Positions 7,677 through 16,896 of a stretch of DNA of 64,000 nucleotides are shown piece by piece. This stretch comes from CAVSQX01 sp963730225 (GTDB lineage Bacteria; Planctomycetota; Phycisphaerae; Tepidisphaerales; Tepidisphaeraceae). Under the pieces are notes generated by a model, which was not told the DNA's origin, did no database searches, and saw nothing but the letters and a program-made list of their open reading frames with translations. The stretch spans positions 868,001 to 932,000 of the forward strand of contig CAVSQX010000001.1 of the NCBI GenBank assembly GCA_963730225.1, given 5' to 3'. Both the position numbers and the translations under genes were made by a program. The first letter of the stretch is position 1. Every line of letters starts with the position of its first letter.

Positions 7677-7859
7677 ATGAGCGAAGTTTACAATCCTGAA
7701 GCCGATGTGATCGCTGAAATCGAGCGACACGAGCTGGAAGCTCGAAACATCCGGCGGCGGATCGAACACGTCAAGAATGCCGAAGATCGCCGAGTAATGA
7801 ATCAATTGCTCGGCAAAATGAGGGACCAGATTGAGTTCCTGCGCAAGGATCTGCCGTAA
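7677..7859 (+). CDS. Small charged helical protein
   Basis: A 60-residue protein, highly charged and predicted to be mostly helical or coiled-coil (IAEIERHELEARNIRRRIEH, then LLGKMRDQIEFLRKDLP). A good ribosome-binding site (ACGGAGG, six bases before the ATG) and a near-consensus promoter support expression. No known family was recognised. The spacing of charged and hydrophobic residues suggests a dimerising helical hairpin. It precedes the WecA-like gene by 54 bases and may be co-transcribed with it. The palindrome in its promoter suggests that the transcription unit is repressor-controlled. Confidence 0.7.
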   Translation: MSEVYNPEADVIAEIERHELEARNIRRRIEHVKNAEDRRVMNQLLGKMRDQIEFLRKDLP

Positions 7860-7913
7860 TCGGCCGGCCCGCTCGATTGGCGCATTGCGCTGCGGTATCC
7901 TGACTCCCCGCGG

Positions 7914-9026
7914 ATGACCGGCGCCATTCTTTGCCTGCCCCTGATCAGCTTTGCCATCGCCTGGTGTGCCACGCTGATCGTCCGCCGCGTTGCGCCTCGC
8001 ATCGGATTCGTCGACAAGCCCGGCGGCCGCAAGATTCACCCCAATGCAAAACCGCTGGGCGGCGGCACAGCGATTTTTGCGGGAGTCGCGGCTCCCTTGC
8101 TGGCGATTCTGCTGCTTCTGTACACTTCGGCATTCGGTGAACACGCCGGTCGTTGGAACCCCGCTTTCGTCCGTGGGGCGCACGAGCACACTCCGCTGGC
8201 GCTGGGGCTTCTGGCTGCGATGCTGGCAATGCACTTGCTCGGCCTAGCCGACGATCGCAAGGCGCTGGGCCCCTACTTCAAACTGATCGTGCAACTGTGC
8301 ATCGTTGGAGGATTTGTGATCGGCTTCGACTGCCGCGCCCTGACCATGCTGGATCATCTTGGCATGGGGCCTTGGCCGTCGATTGCGGTCACGGTGCTGT
8401 GGATCGCGGCGGTCACCAACGCATTCAATTTTCTGGACAACATGGACGGCCTGTCTGCGGGCGTCGCGGCCGTGTGCACGACGGCGTTTCTCATCACCGC
8501 CCTTTCCATTCAGCAATGGTTCGTCGCCTCGGCGCTGGCGCTGCTGCTGGGCGCTTTGCTTGGGTTCCTCTGCTTCAACTTCGCTCCCGCCACCATATTC
8601 ATGGGCGACGGCGGCAGCCTGGTGATCGGTTTGCTGCTGGGCGTGCTGACGGTGCGAACCACGTATTTGCCGCCCGACACGCCCTGGGCCAGCGGTTGGT
8701 ATGCCGTCTTTGCGCCGGTAATCGTTTTGGCCGTGCCGTTGTACGATCTGATCGTGGTTAGCATTATTCGCGTCTGGCGCGGCCGTAGTCCGTTTGTCGG
8801 TGATACGAATCATTTCAGCCACCGGCTGGTTGCCCGGGGCATGAGCCGGCGAACGGCGGTGCTTTGCCTGTATTTGATCACGGCCTCGACCAGCATTGCC
8901 GCCATTTTGCTACCGCATGTGAGTCCGGCGTTCGCGCCGCTGATTTTCCTGCAAACACTGCTGATTCTGGGCGTCGTCGCCCTGTTGGAGCAGCATCCGC
9001 TGCCGGATGCCCAAGCGGACAAATGA
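7914..9026 (+). CDS. WecA/MraY-type undecaprenyl-phosphate sugar-1-phosphate transferase
   Basis: A 370-residue polytopic membrane enzyme that transfers a sugar-1-phosphate from a UDP-sugar to a polyprenyl-phosphate carrier, the first step of polysaccharide or O-antigen assembly. Family motifs are present in order: DKPGGRKIHPNAKPLGGG, the acidic LADDRKALGP, NAFNFLDNMDGLSAG with the catalytic Asp cluster, FMGDGGSLVIG, and the cytosolic GDTNHFSHRL loop. About ten hydrophobic segments are visible. The motif set is closer to WecA/TagO than to MraY. Its stop overlaps the ATG of the ligase-like gene (ATGA at 9023-9026), which supports a shared pathway. Confidence 0.9.
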   Translation: MTGAILCLPLISFAIAWCATLIVRRVAPRIGFVDKPGGRKIHPNAKPLGGGTAIFAGVAAPLLAILLLLYTSAFGEHAGRWNPAFVRGAHEHTPLALGLLAAMLAMHLLGLADDRKALGPYFKLIVQLCIVGGFVIGFDCRALTMLDHLGMGPWPSIAVTVLWIAAVTNAFNFLDNMDGLSAGVAAVCTTAFLITALSIQQWFVASALALLLGALLGFLCFNFAPATIFMGDGGSLVIGLLLGVLTVRTTYLPPDTPWASGWYAVFAPVIVLAVPLYDLIVVSIIRVWRGRSPFVGDTNHFSHRLVARGMSRRTAVLCLYLITASTSIAAILLPHVSPAFAPLIFLQTLLILGVVALLEQHPLPDAQADK

Positions 9027-11239
9027 AACGCGCGCCTGCATCAGCTGCACCGTCATGGCGATGGATTACCCAGATCGCATTTTCGCTGGCGTTGGCGATC
9101 GTCATCGCGCGATTCGCCACCGAGGAAATCATGCGCGATCCGTGGGACGTCGTGCCGGGAGGGCAGCCCATACCGCGCGCCGCCGGGCCTGCTACGGGAG
9201 TGGTGCTCGATCTTCTTTCACTTGTGCCCGGCCTGCTTGCGTTGCTGCGAGCCGTGATCGATCCGACATTCCGCATCGTGCATCGATGGAGTTTTGTTCC
9301 GCTCTTTGCGCTGGGCGCATGGGCCGCCTGTAGCGTCGGCTGGTCGGCGGACAAATTTTCGGCCGCCGTCGCCGCATCACATTTTCTGGCGGCGATCTGC
9401 CTTCTTTGGGCCGCCGCCCAGCTCGTGCGGACTTGGCTGCATCTGCGCGTCGCGGCGGCGATCGGATTCGGTTTGCTGCTGGTGCTGGCGGCGCAGTCGA
9501 TCGTCTTTCGACTGATCGATATCCCCGACGATGTTCGCTATTTTCAGGAGAACAAACCGGCGATACTGAAAGCCCACGGGTGGGAAGCGGGTTCATTTGC
9601 GGCCGAGCAGTTCGAACTCAAACTCAAAGGGGGTGAATTGGCCGGTTTTTTCGTCTCGCCCAACACCTTCGCCGCCGTCGGCGTGATGCTGCTGATGATT
9701 TCGGTGGGAATCGGGATTCAGAAGACGCTGGAGAACCGGCAATGGGAATGGCTTTGGATCTGCCTCGTCGCCGCCGTGGCCGCCGGATGGATCATTGTCG
9801 AAGCCCGCAGCAAAGCCGCTGGAGCGACGCCGGTGCTCGGTGCGTTGCTGCTGGCCGGGGTCGCGGTGTTTCGACCCCGGATGAGGCGACGCCCGACGTT
9901 CTTTTATTGGATTGGCGTCGCCGCGGTGGTGCTGTGCATCATCGCCGTCGTCGGACACGGGCTTTACCACGGCGGACTTTTTCCCGGTCACTTCAGCAAC
10001 AGCCTGGACTTCCGCTGGAAATACTGGGTCGCCTCGTTCGGGCTTTTCCGGGAACATCCGTGGCTGGGCGTCGGGTGGAATAATTTCGGCTGGAGTTATC
10101 TTTCCGTGCGCCTCCCGGCAGCGTCGGAAGAGATTAAGGACCCGCACAATTTTCTGGTTCGCTTCTTCGTCGAGTTGGGAGCCGTCGGGGGAACGCTGGC
10201 GGTTCTCTGGCTCATGCGCGGGTGGTGGGAAACAACACGGCCCGGGGAAAACATCCTCGCCTCAAACGCGGAAGCGGAAAAACCGGTCGCTCTCGGTTAC
10301 GCCGCGCGAATTGTGTTGCTGGGCATCATACTGGGGGTGATTGCCAATGTGGATTTCGCTCAGATGTTGGCCGTCTTCGCGTTGGAACTACTGCGATGGC
10401 TGCTCTATCTGATGGTTCTGCTTCTGGGAACGCTTGCGGCCGCCATGTTGTCGCCGCACGAGACTCGGCTCGACGATCGAGCGGCTCCCTGGATTATTTT
10501 CGGCCTGCTCACCGCGCTGGGACTGATGTGGATTCACAACCTGATCGACTTTTCCATGTTCGAGCCGGGCGTCATGATTATATTTTTCTTTGCGATCGGC
10601 GCCGCGCTGGGAGTCGCACCTGCGAAAAGATTCTCTTCCCGGCCGGTGGCGGGGGCGTTGCTGGCGATCGGACTGGCCGGGGCCGCGACGGCGGCGATCG
10701 TGTTTGCGGCGCCGATCATCGCAGGCGAGCAATCCGCCTTCGAAGCAGATCAGGCCATTCGCATTGCCTCGAAAGACGATCCGCGGCCGCAATATCTCGT
10801 CGCGGCCAACTTGCTTTCCGATGCGCTTCAACAGGTTCCATACAACTCGGATTATGCCCTGCGCGACGCCAACGCATGGCTGGGCGCCGGCAACCCGCGG
10901 CGTGGGCAAGCCATGATAGCGGAGGCAATCCGTCTCAATCCGCTGATGATCGACGCATACCTGCTTCAGGCGAATTGGGAATTGCACAGTCCGCGGCCGT
11001 CAGCCACGATCGTGCGAACTGACTTCGAGACGATTTTGAAACTGAACCCCAACGACGTGTCGTTGCATACGCAGAATGCCCAGGCGCTGGAGAAGCTGGG
11101 CGACCCCGCTGAGGCGGCCGTGCAATTGCAGAAAGCACTGGATTGTGATTCAGCGTTGCCCGTCGGCGAACCCAAACGGATGACGCCGCAGCAGATCGCC
11201 GATGTGAAACGCGAAATTCAGCGCGATCGCGGGCTTTGA
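9023..11239 (+). CDS. O-antigen ligase/polymerase-like membrane protein with C-terminal TPR region
   Basis: About 738 residues, starting at the ATG that overlaps the WecA-like stop codon. The in-frame extension upstream of 9023 lies inside the neighbouring gene and is rejected. A dozen or so hydrophobic segments are followed from about residue 600 by a soluble helical region with TPR character (AEAIRLNPLMIDAYLLQANW, then LKLNPNDVSLHTQNAQALEKLG). The FREHPWLGVGWNNFG segment and following DPHNFLVRFFVELG match the periplasmic loop of Wzy/WaaL-type enzymes, which ligate or polymerise lipid-linked glycans. Coupling to the WecA-like gene supports a role in surface polysaccharide. The exact reaction (ligase or polymerase) cannot be decided from sequence. 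Confidence 0.85.
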   Translation: MKRAPASAAPSWRWITQIAFSLALAIVIARFATEEIMRDPWDVVPGGQPIPRAAGPATGVVLDLLSLVPGLLALLRAVIDPTFRIVHRWSFVPLFALGAWAACSVGWSADKFSAAVAASHFLAAICLLWAAAQLVRTWLHLRVAAAIGFGLLLVLAAQSIVFRLIDIPDDVRYFQENKPAILKAHGWEAGSFAAEQFELKLKGGELAGFFVSPNTFAAVGVMLLMISVGIGIQKTLENRQWEWLWICLVAAVAAGWIIVEARSKAAGATPVLGALLLAGVAVFRPRMRRRPTFFYWIGVAAVVLCIIAVVGHGLYHGGLFPGHFSNSLDFRWKYWVASFGLFREHPWLGVGWNNFGWSYLSVRLPAASEEIKDPHNFLVRFFVELGAVGGTLAVLWLMRGWWETTRPGENILASNAEAEKPVALGYAARIVLLGIILGVIANVDFAQMLAVFALELLRWLLYLMVLLLGTLAAAMLSPHETRLDDRAAPWIIFGLLTALGLMWIHNLIDFSMFEPGVMIIFFFAIGAALGVAPAKRFSSRPVAGALLAIGLAGAATAAIVFAAPIIAGEQSAFEADQAIRIASKDDPRPQYLVAANLLSDALQQVPYNSDYALRDANAWLGAGNPRRGQAMIAEAIRLNPLMIDAYLLQANWELHSPRPSATIVRTDFETILKLNPNDVSLHTQNAQALEKLGDPAEAAVQLQKALDCDSALPVGEPKRMTPQQIADVKREIQRDRGL

Positions 11240-12030
11240 CGGTGAGCGCTCGATTGCTGCGGCATGTTCGTCAGCATTTCTGTATTGGGCGAGATTCTGG
11301 ACTCGGCCAGCGCGCCCATTCCCGCCATGACCGCGGCTTGCCGGCGAACCATCGCCACATCCATGTATTTTCCCGGACAATCGGTGGCTTTGGTGTCGCT
11401 GTGTCCGATCACGCGGTCGGGGGTTATGTGATAGGTCTTCATGAGATAGGCCGTCAGCTTTTCCAGCGATTTTATTTGCGTGGGCGTGGGTCGCTCGACA
11501 TCAAAGTTGCCGACCAGGCAGATTCCAACGCCGTACTCGTTGAAGCGATTATCCGGGGTCTTGGCGTGAGCGCCGATTTTTTGCTTGGTCCAGCGCGGGC
11601 CAACTTCGATTTGACCGTCGGCGGTATCCGTGCCGTTGCCGATCACAAAATCGTAGCCGAGTTCGTCCCACCCCTTGGCTCGGTGCATTTTGTCAAAAGC
11701 GGCGGCTCCACCGGTGGTCGTGGCGCTGTGATGGATCACAATCCAGCGCCAGGCGCGCGGCGCCACCGGCGGCACCCAATCGCGCGGAATTCCCGAGGCA
11801 ACCTGCGGCGCGCGGTAAGACAAAGAGGATTTCGACGGAACTGGCGCAACCGGCGCCGGCTGCGGCCGAATCGCAACGGGAGCGGGCGGCGGAGCGGGGG
11901 CCGTCACCTGCGGGCCCTCAAAATTCGGCGGTGGAAGCGATGCAACCGCCGGCGAGTTTTGCTCACAACCGACTGCCGACAACAAAGCAATCGCAATGGC
12001 GGCTACTAAAAAGGTGTGTCGTTGAGCCAT
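11218..12030 (-). CDS. N-acetylmuramoyl-L-alanine amidase (Amidase_2/PGRP fold), lipoprotein
   Basis: About 270 residues from the ATG at 12030. The N-terminus is a lipoprotein signal (VAAIAIALLSAVGC), then a Pro/Ala-rich linker of about 65 residues, then the zinc amidase domain. Zinc and catalytic elements are IVIHHSATTTGG, IGAHAKT, and GHSDTKATDCPGKY. The enzyme should cut the amide between MurNAc and the stem peptide at the envelope. A longer frame upstream of 12030 adds 64 residues without signal character and is rejected. Its 3' end overlaps the convergent ligase-like gene by 22 bases. It is the last gene of the minus-strand envelope cluster. Confidence 0.9.
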   Translation of the reverse strand: MAQRHTFLVAAIAIALLSAVGCEQNSPAVASLPPPNFEGPQVTAPAPPPAPVAIRPQPAPVAPVPSKSSLSYRAPQVASGIPRDWVPPVAPRAWRWIVIHHSATTTGGAAAFDKMHRAKGWDELGYDFVIGNGTDTADGQIEVGPRWTKQKIGAHAKTPDNRFNEYGVGICLVGNFDVERPTPTQIKSLEKLTAYLMKTYHITPDRVIGHSDTKATDCPGKYMDVAMVRRQAAVMAGMGALAESRISPNTEMLTNMPQQSSAHRQSPRSR

Positions 12031-12151
12031 CCTTGGCCTCGTGGGTTGGAGAAAATCCGTTTCCCGTGCTGATCGAGGCGGCAAATCCTGCCGCCACTGC
12101 GGAATTTGTATCAAACTCGCATCGGATGTCCAGCCCCGGCGCGAACAAAAA

Positions 12152-12721
12152 TCAATCCCCGTGCTTCTGCCGCAATCGGGGGCTGAGCCGAAGCATGAGT
12201 TGGATTCTCTCGATTTCGGCAAACCAATCGGCCATGGTGTCGGCCAGTTCGTCCTGCGGCGGGGCTCCGAGCGCGATCTCGCAGGCGGCTCCGAGTTGAC
12301 GGAGGGCGATGGCGCGATAACGGCTCAGCGGTCGATCGCCGTAGACGCTGCAAAGCTCGAAATCCTCCGCCAGGAACAGAACGACCGGCACCCGATCGCC
12401 CGCATTGATATGGCATTGCCGCGACAAATCCTTGTGCTGATCGCGGTCCAATAGCTTCACGGCGATCTTCTGCGGATTCGCTTCGCCCAAACGCTGAATC
12501 AGCGGACATTGCTGCACGCAGTCGCCGCACCAGATGCCGCTGACGATCAGCAATTTCATCTCACGCGTGAACTGCCCCAGCAACTGTTGTTGCAATTCGG
12601 TGGGTTTTACAACGTCGTATACTTGGCGCCATCGCCTGTGTTGTTCGTCGGTCCCGGTGCGGGCGTAGGAATCGTATGGAAGAGCAACTTCAAACTTTTT
12701 CTCAAGAAAACTTCGGTCCAT
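12152..12721 (-). CDS. Thioredoxin-like protein
   Basis: About 189 residues from the ATG at 12721. The thioredoxin active site is SGIWCGDCVQQCP (CxxC with a third Cys three residues on), followed by a cis-Pro loop, DRVPVVLFLAED. The N-terminal 50 residues are helical and there is no signal peptide, so it is probably cytosolic. Proteins of this type (bacillithiol- or monothiol-linked thioredoxin family) are often annotated only as thioredoxin family. It lies 56 bases after the LptA-like gene and 121 bases before the amidase on the same strand. An operon is plausible, but a functional link to the envelope is not evident. Confidence 0.8.
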   Translation of the reverse strand: MDRSFLEKKFEVALPYDSYARTGTDEQHRRWRQVYDVVKPTELQQQLLGQFTREMKLLIVSGIWCGDCVQQCPLIQRLGEANPQKIAVKLLDRDQHKDLSRQCHINAGDRVPVVLFLAEDFELCSVYGDRPLSRYRAIALRQLGAACEIALGAPPQDELADTMADWFAEIERIQLMLRLSPRLRQKHGD

Positions 12722-12777
12722 GGGAGCATTGTAGGCCGGTGCGAATGCGAGCGGCATGCACGCCCAGAATTTTGGAC

Positions 12778-14496
12778 CTACCGGTGAACCCCACCGCGGG
12801 CGCCTCGCACTTCTTCGGTCATCTGCGTCTGTGTGTTGTAGATCAATTCGTCAAATGTGCCGGTGGAGGCTCCCTGCGCATCAAAAGTTTCTCCCGGCAC
12901 ATCGGGTGTTCCGCGCGCCGTCAGCAGGCTGGTTTTCGGATCATACACGATCGAATGGGCCGAAAAATCGGTTCCCTTGGATTGGAAACGCGCCGCGCCT
13001 TCGGCGGTGATTTTCGAAATCTGCATCGGCGTTGCGGAGTTCGCTTGAGCTTTTGCCGCGGGAACCAGATCGGCGGTTACGGTGTCACAGGTCAAATGCA
13101 TCGGCTCGGCATCCTTTCCTTCGCGCTTGAATCCGACGACGACATCGCCCTTGAAAACCACCTGATTCGTGGGCTTGTCGTAGGTCAGAACTTTGCTCCA
13201 CTGGATGGCCATCGAGCCGCGATTGCTGCCAGTGGCATCGGCGCCGGCGGGCGGCGGGCGATGATCTTCCAGTAAGGCGCTGCCCGGTCCGGGAACAACC
13301 GCGTGGCCGGCGACGGCATCGTACCTGAGCATCGGACCCAGCAGTTCTCCTCGCCGCCAAAGCGTGCCGTCGGGGGCGCTGAGAATCGAGTTTGCATCGA
13401 CGTTTCCGGTCAGGACCAGCATTTTGATTTGTTTCCTGGGATTCGGATTCGCACCGGACGGCTGGCTGGCCGGGCTGGGCTGCGCCGACGGCGGAGCGTC
13501 CATCAGATCGATATGGGCGGAGTCAGCGACAACCTGATCGTGATTACCCTGCTTGTCGATGCTGGTCGCGGTTACCCTGCCGTGGACATCCACGGTGTTG
13601 GCCGTTCCGCTGCCGGCCAGATCGTGAGTCCAGGTGACGTCCAGCGGCGACGCGGGCTGAGTGGCCGAAGCGCGGGAAACGGAATGCGCCGCGCCGGGCC
13701 CATCCACTTTCACCTCGGACTGATCGGGCCAGAGATGAATCAGCGGACCCTTGAGTGTGCTCTGCTTACCATCGGTGAGCGTTGCCGGCACATCGCCGCC
13801 GAACAGGTCGATTTGCTGCCGGCCGTCGATCGTCGCCAGATGAAGTTCACGGGCATCGGCGGTGGAACCATTCTTCATCAGGGCATGAACCGCATCGCGG
13901 GCATTCATCGACTGAACGGTGTACGTGCCGCTTTCGGAGGGCTGCGTGGCCGGCGTTGACGCCAAAACCGCATCCAAGTGTCCCGATTGCAGATTCTGAT
14001 CGGGATCAAACGCCCGCACTTTTCCGTCGGCCGTGACGGTATGCGGAACCGCTTTTCCATCGGGGCCCGGAACGGTCTCCAGGACCAGATGATCGGCGTC
14101 GATACCGCGATCGAAGCTGTCTTTCTGCATCAGCCGGCAGACGACATTTCCGTCGGCCGTCACGCGCTTCAAATCCAAACCCGAGTTCGCATTCGCACCG
14201 GCCGTCGGCGGCGCTTTCTGCAAATCCAACGATAATTTTTCTGAATTCAGCCGCAGTTGCGGATGATCGACCGCGACATCGCCGAACAGATCGACATGAT
14301 CCACGCTGTCGGGATGCTGGCCGTTACGGATCACGTGAACCAGGCCGCGCTGCGACCATCGGGTGGTCATCATCTGATCGGGATGGCCCTGCACTGGTGT
14401 GTGCAGCGTGCTGGGTCCGGTGATCGTCGCCAGTGACGTCGCCGGATCGTAATCCGCCGACGCCGCGACAAAGGAGCTGCCTTTGTCCTGTTTCAT
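12778..14496 (-). CDS. LptA/OstA-like repeat protein, possibly the C-terminal part of a fused LptC-LptA
   Basis: A 572-residue protein made of several beta-strand repeats of the LptA/OstA type, which form the periplasmic bridge that carries LPS to the outer membrane. Repeat cores such as VDLFGDVAVDHPQLRL, LFGGDVPATLTDGKQ and FKGDVVVGFKREG are visible, and the end has FSAHSIVYDPKTSLLTARGTP. As annotated it lacks a signal peptide, which is odd for a periplasmic protein. Its ATG overlaps the stop of the LptC-like gene. Reading back in frame from this ATG gives sensible LptA-like sequence for about ten codons (ENSATIPWVD), so one missing base near 14525-14540 may have split a single protein of about 1,000 residues. 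Confidence 0.75.
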   Translation of the reverse strand: MKQDKGSSFVAASADYDPATSLATITGPSTLHTPVQGHPDQMMTTRWSQRGLVHVIRNGQHPDSVDHVDLFGDVAVDHPQLRLNSEKLSLDLQKAPPTAGANANSGLDLKRVTADGNVVCRLMQKDSFDRGIDADHLVLETVPGPDGKAVPHTVTADGKVRAFDPDQNLQSGHLDAVLASTPATQPSESGTYTVQSMNARDAVHALMKNGSTADARELHLATIDGRQQIDLFGGDVPATLTDGKQSTLKGPLIHLWPDQSEVKVDGPGAAHSVSRASATQPASPLDVTWTHDLAGSGTANTVDVHGRVTATSIDKQGNHDQVVADSAHIDLMDAPPSAQPSPASQPSGANPNPRKQIKMLVLTGNVDANSILSAPDGTLWRRGELLGPMLRYDAVAGHAVVPGPGSALLEDHRPPPAGADATGSNRGSMAIQWSKVLTYDKPTNQVVFKGDVVVGFKREGKDAEPMHLTCDTVTADLVPAAKAQANSATPMQISKITAEGAARFQSKGTDFSAHSIVYDPKTSLLTARGTPDVPGETFDAQGASTGTFDELIYNTQTQMTEEVRGARGGVHR

Positions 14497-15836
14497 ATCG
14501 ACCCACGGAATCGTGGCGGAATTCTCGAGGCGCCCGCGCCATCCACCGTGCGATAGACGACAGCTGCCGCGTGCGTCACCGAGCCGACGGGCGTGAGAAC
14601 CACCGGCGAGCCCACCATCCTCACCACCGACTGTCGAGCCGCCAAAGGAAGGATCGGCTCGCCTTCCAGCGGGGTGACGCGCAGCTTTCCAGTCCAGTAG
14701 ACGGTAACGGGCTGCGTGGTTGGTTGCGAGGTTGGCTTGGCGGCAACAACGGACGTGGTTGGCCGGGCAGCCAACTTCTGCGCCGCGATCGGGGCTGCCG
14801 GCTCGTTTTCCAGAGGCTGCGCCGCCGCCGCCGGCTGCCCGGTGGGCGCGGTCGTCGCGGGTTTCTGGCCGCCGGTGAGAAAATCGACCGTCATGGTGTC
14901 CGAGGCGGCGGATTTATGGTCTCCCTGAAAAACCTGAACATCGTCATTGAAAACCGCCTGATACAGTTGCGGGCCGGTGGCGGCACCGGGCGGCGATGGA
15001 ACCGCCGCGGCGGCCGATGGATCGGCCGAAACGAGCTTTTCCGCGAGGGGACTTTGGGCGTCCGACCGCTCCCCGTTTGAGGGCGCAGGTGGTCCCGAAA
15101 CGCGCGATGGATTCTTTATTTCCAGCCGATGACCGTGCTCGACTTCCAACAGCTGCAAATGGTGATCGCGGTCGTTCCAGTGCATCGTCAGGCCCTGGCC
15201 ATCGAACTCGTAATCGTCGCCGCGCACCGTCACTGGAACCTGATCGGCGGGCACGGCAATGCCCGATTCGTCGGTGTAGCCCTGCGTGTAAAGCCGAAGC
15301 GTGTCGTTGTCGAACGCGATGTTGCGCGTGTTGAGCCAAAGCGTCGGAGTTTCAGCCTGGAGGCTGGGATACAGGTTGATCTGAACGTTCTGCAACACCC
15401 CGCTGTCGGGCGATTGCATCATCGCCGAGCCCATCAACCCGGCGTCGGCACCTTGGCCGGCGGTATCCACATGAACAATGCCACTGTCGCCTTTGAGAGC
15501 GATGTATTGGCCGTTGTCCAGGTAGAACACCCAGATGGGCTGGACCACGCGGAACTTTCCGTCGCTTTGAGGAGTGAACTCGTCGGCGTGAAATTGCGAT
15601 GAAAGCTTTCCGCCGTCGTAATTATCTACCCAGGCCCGTTTGCCCGGGCCGATCTGAAGCTCCGTTTGCCCGACCGGGGGCGTAATCGGAAGCGTCGAGG
15701 ATTTTCCGTAATCCGTCGGCGGGGGACTGGTTTGCATCCGCCAGTAAATCGTGAATCCGCCGCACAGCAGCAGCAGCGCGATGACGCTGATGAAGGTGGA
15801 ACGCAGATGGCGAGTGGCGGCGGTACGACGCATCAC
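14493..15836 (-). CDS. LptC-like protein (LPS export), N-terminal membrane anchor
   Basis: A 447-residue protein with an N-terminal anchor (FISVIALLLLCGGFTIYW) followed by an LptC-like beta domain of about 230 residues, then Pro/Ala/Thr-rich linker and a further OstA-like stretch. LptC docks the LPS transporter to the LptA bridge. The gene overlaps kdsD upstream and the LptA-like ORF downstream by ATGA junctions. In gamma-proteobacteria kdsD, lptC and lptA also form one cluster, which supports the assignment. The last dozen residues (ASRIPPRFRGSI) look out of frame, and a one-base deletion near 14525-14540 would fuse this ORF to the next. Identification as LptC rests on domain outline and context. 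Confidence 0.7.
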   Translation of the reverse strand: MMRRTAATRHLRSTFISVIALLLLCGGFTIYWRMQTSPPPTDYGKSSTLPITPPVGQTELQIGPGKRAWVDNYDGGKLSSQFHADEFTPQSDGKFRVVQPIWVFYLDNGQYIALKGDSGIVHVDTAGQGADAGLMGSAMMQSPDSGVLQNVQINLYPSLQAETPTLWLNTRNIAFDNDTLRLYTQGYTDESGIAVPADQVPVTVRGDDYEFDGQGLTMHWNDRDHHLQLLEVEHGHRLEIKNPSRVSGPPAPSNGERSDAQSPLAEKLVSADPSAAAAVPSPPGAATGPQLYQAVFNDDVQVFQGDHKSAASDTMTVDFLTGGQKPATTAPTGQPAAAAQPLENEPAAPIAAQKLAARPTTSVVAAKPTSQPTTQPVTVYWTGKLRVTPLEGEPILPLAARQSVVRMVGSPVVLTPVGSVTHAAAVVYRTVDGAGASRIPPRFRGSI

Positions 15837-16831
15837 GGCTCGGGCCTGACATCCAGCATCTTCAGAACCACCAGATCCTGCACGTCAATTAAGCCCACGG
15901 GTTGATCATCGGCGTCGACGACGGGAAGCTCGTCGATTCGGTGTTGTCGCATCAGGGCCATCGCCTCGCTGGCCAGGTGATCGCCGAGAATGCGTTTGGG
16001 ATCGGTCTTCATCACCTGCTTGATCGGCTTTTTCAGGCCGGACCCGTCATCGTCGGTGACGAGTCGGCGAAGATCGGCATCGGTGAAAATGCCGCTGATT
16101 TTGCCGTCGTCGCCGATGAGAATCACCGCCCCGCTGCGGCGTTTGATGCTGCTGACCTCGTGCAGCACCTGCCCCACCGTCAACCGATCGGCGGCCACCG
16201 CCAGATTTTCGCCGGCGCGGAACGTCATCGCTTCCTTCACCTTGATCAGTTGCCGCCCGAGCTGCCCGGCCGGATGAAACAGGGCGAAATCCTCGGCGGT
16301 GAATTTGCGAACGTGCATCACGCTCAACGCCAAGGCATCGCCCAGCGCCAGCATCGCGGTGGTTGAAGCGCTGGGAGCCAGGCCCAGCGGGCAGGCTTCC
16401 TCGATTTTTCCGATGGCGATGGTCACATCGGCAAATCGTCCCAGCGTGCTCTGCCGCGTGGCTGTCACCGCGATGATCTGATGATCCAGCTTCTTCACCA
16501 GATTCAGCATTCTCAGGATTTCATCGGTTTCGCCGCTGGCGGAGAAAAGAATCAACAGATCGCCGCGACGGATCGAGCCCAGATCGCCGTGAACCGCGTC
16601 GGCGGCGCTGAGGAAATGGCTCGGCGTTCCGGTGCTGGCGAAGGTGGCCGACAGTTTCCGCGCAACGTGCCCCGCTTTTCCGACGCCGCTGACCAGCACC
16701 GACGCCGGGCAGTCGAGAATCATTCGCACCGCTTGCTCGAAAGCCGGGTCGATCGCGGCGGACATCGTTTTGACCGCATCGGCTTCGGTTTGAATCACCT
16801 GCTGGGCGAACTGGCGAAGGGCGTCATTCAT
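15833..16831 (-). CDS. kdsD: Arabinose-5-phosphate isomerase (KdsD/KpsF/GutQ family)
   Basis: About 332 residues from the ATG at 16831. It converts ribulose-5-phosphate to arabinose-5-phosphate, the first step of Kdo synthesis. An N-terminal SIS domain carries VSGVGKAGHVARKLSATFAS, the DAVHGDLG loop and LFSASGETDEI. It is followed by two CBS domains, the second with HRIDELPVVDADDQPVGLID. The length and domain order match KdsD. The overlap with the LptC-like gene (15833-15836) places Kdo supply with LPS export. An upstream in-frame ATG at 16894 would leave almost no space to the divergent scpA start at 16897, so 16831 is preferred. Confidence 0.92.
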   Translation of the reverse strand: MNDALRQFAQQVIQTEADAVKTMSAAIDPAFEQAVRMILDCPASVLVSGVGKAGHVARKLSATFASTGTPSHFLSAADAVHGDLGSIRRGDLLILFSASGETDEILRMLNLVKKLDHQIIAVTATRQSTLGRFADVTIAIGKIEEACPLGLAPSASTTAMLALGDALALSVMHVRKFTAEDFALFHPAGQLGRQLIKVKEAMTFRAGENLAVAADRLTVGQVLHEVSSIKRRSGAVILIGDDGKISGIFTDADLRRLVTDDDGSGLKKPIKQVMKTDPKRILGDHLASEAMALMRQHRIDELPVVDADDQPVGLIDVQDLVVLKMLDVRPEP

Positions 16832-16896
16832 GGAGTGGGGGCGACGGCTGGATTCTCGCCGCGTGGCCACTAAAATCAAGCCAACTCGAATCAAGG

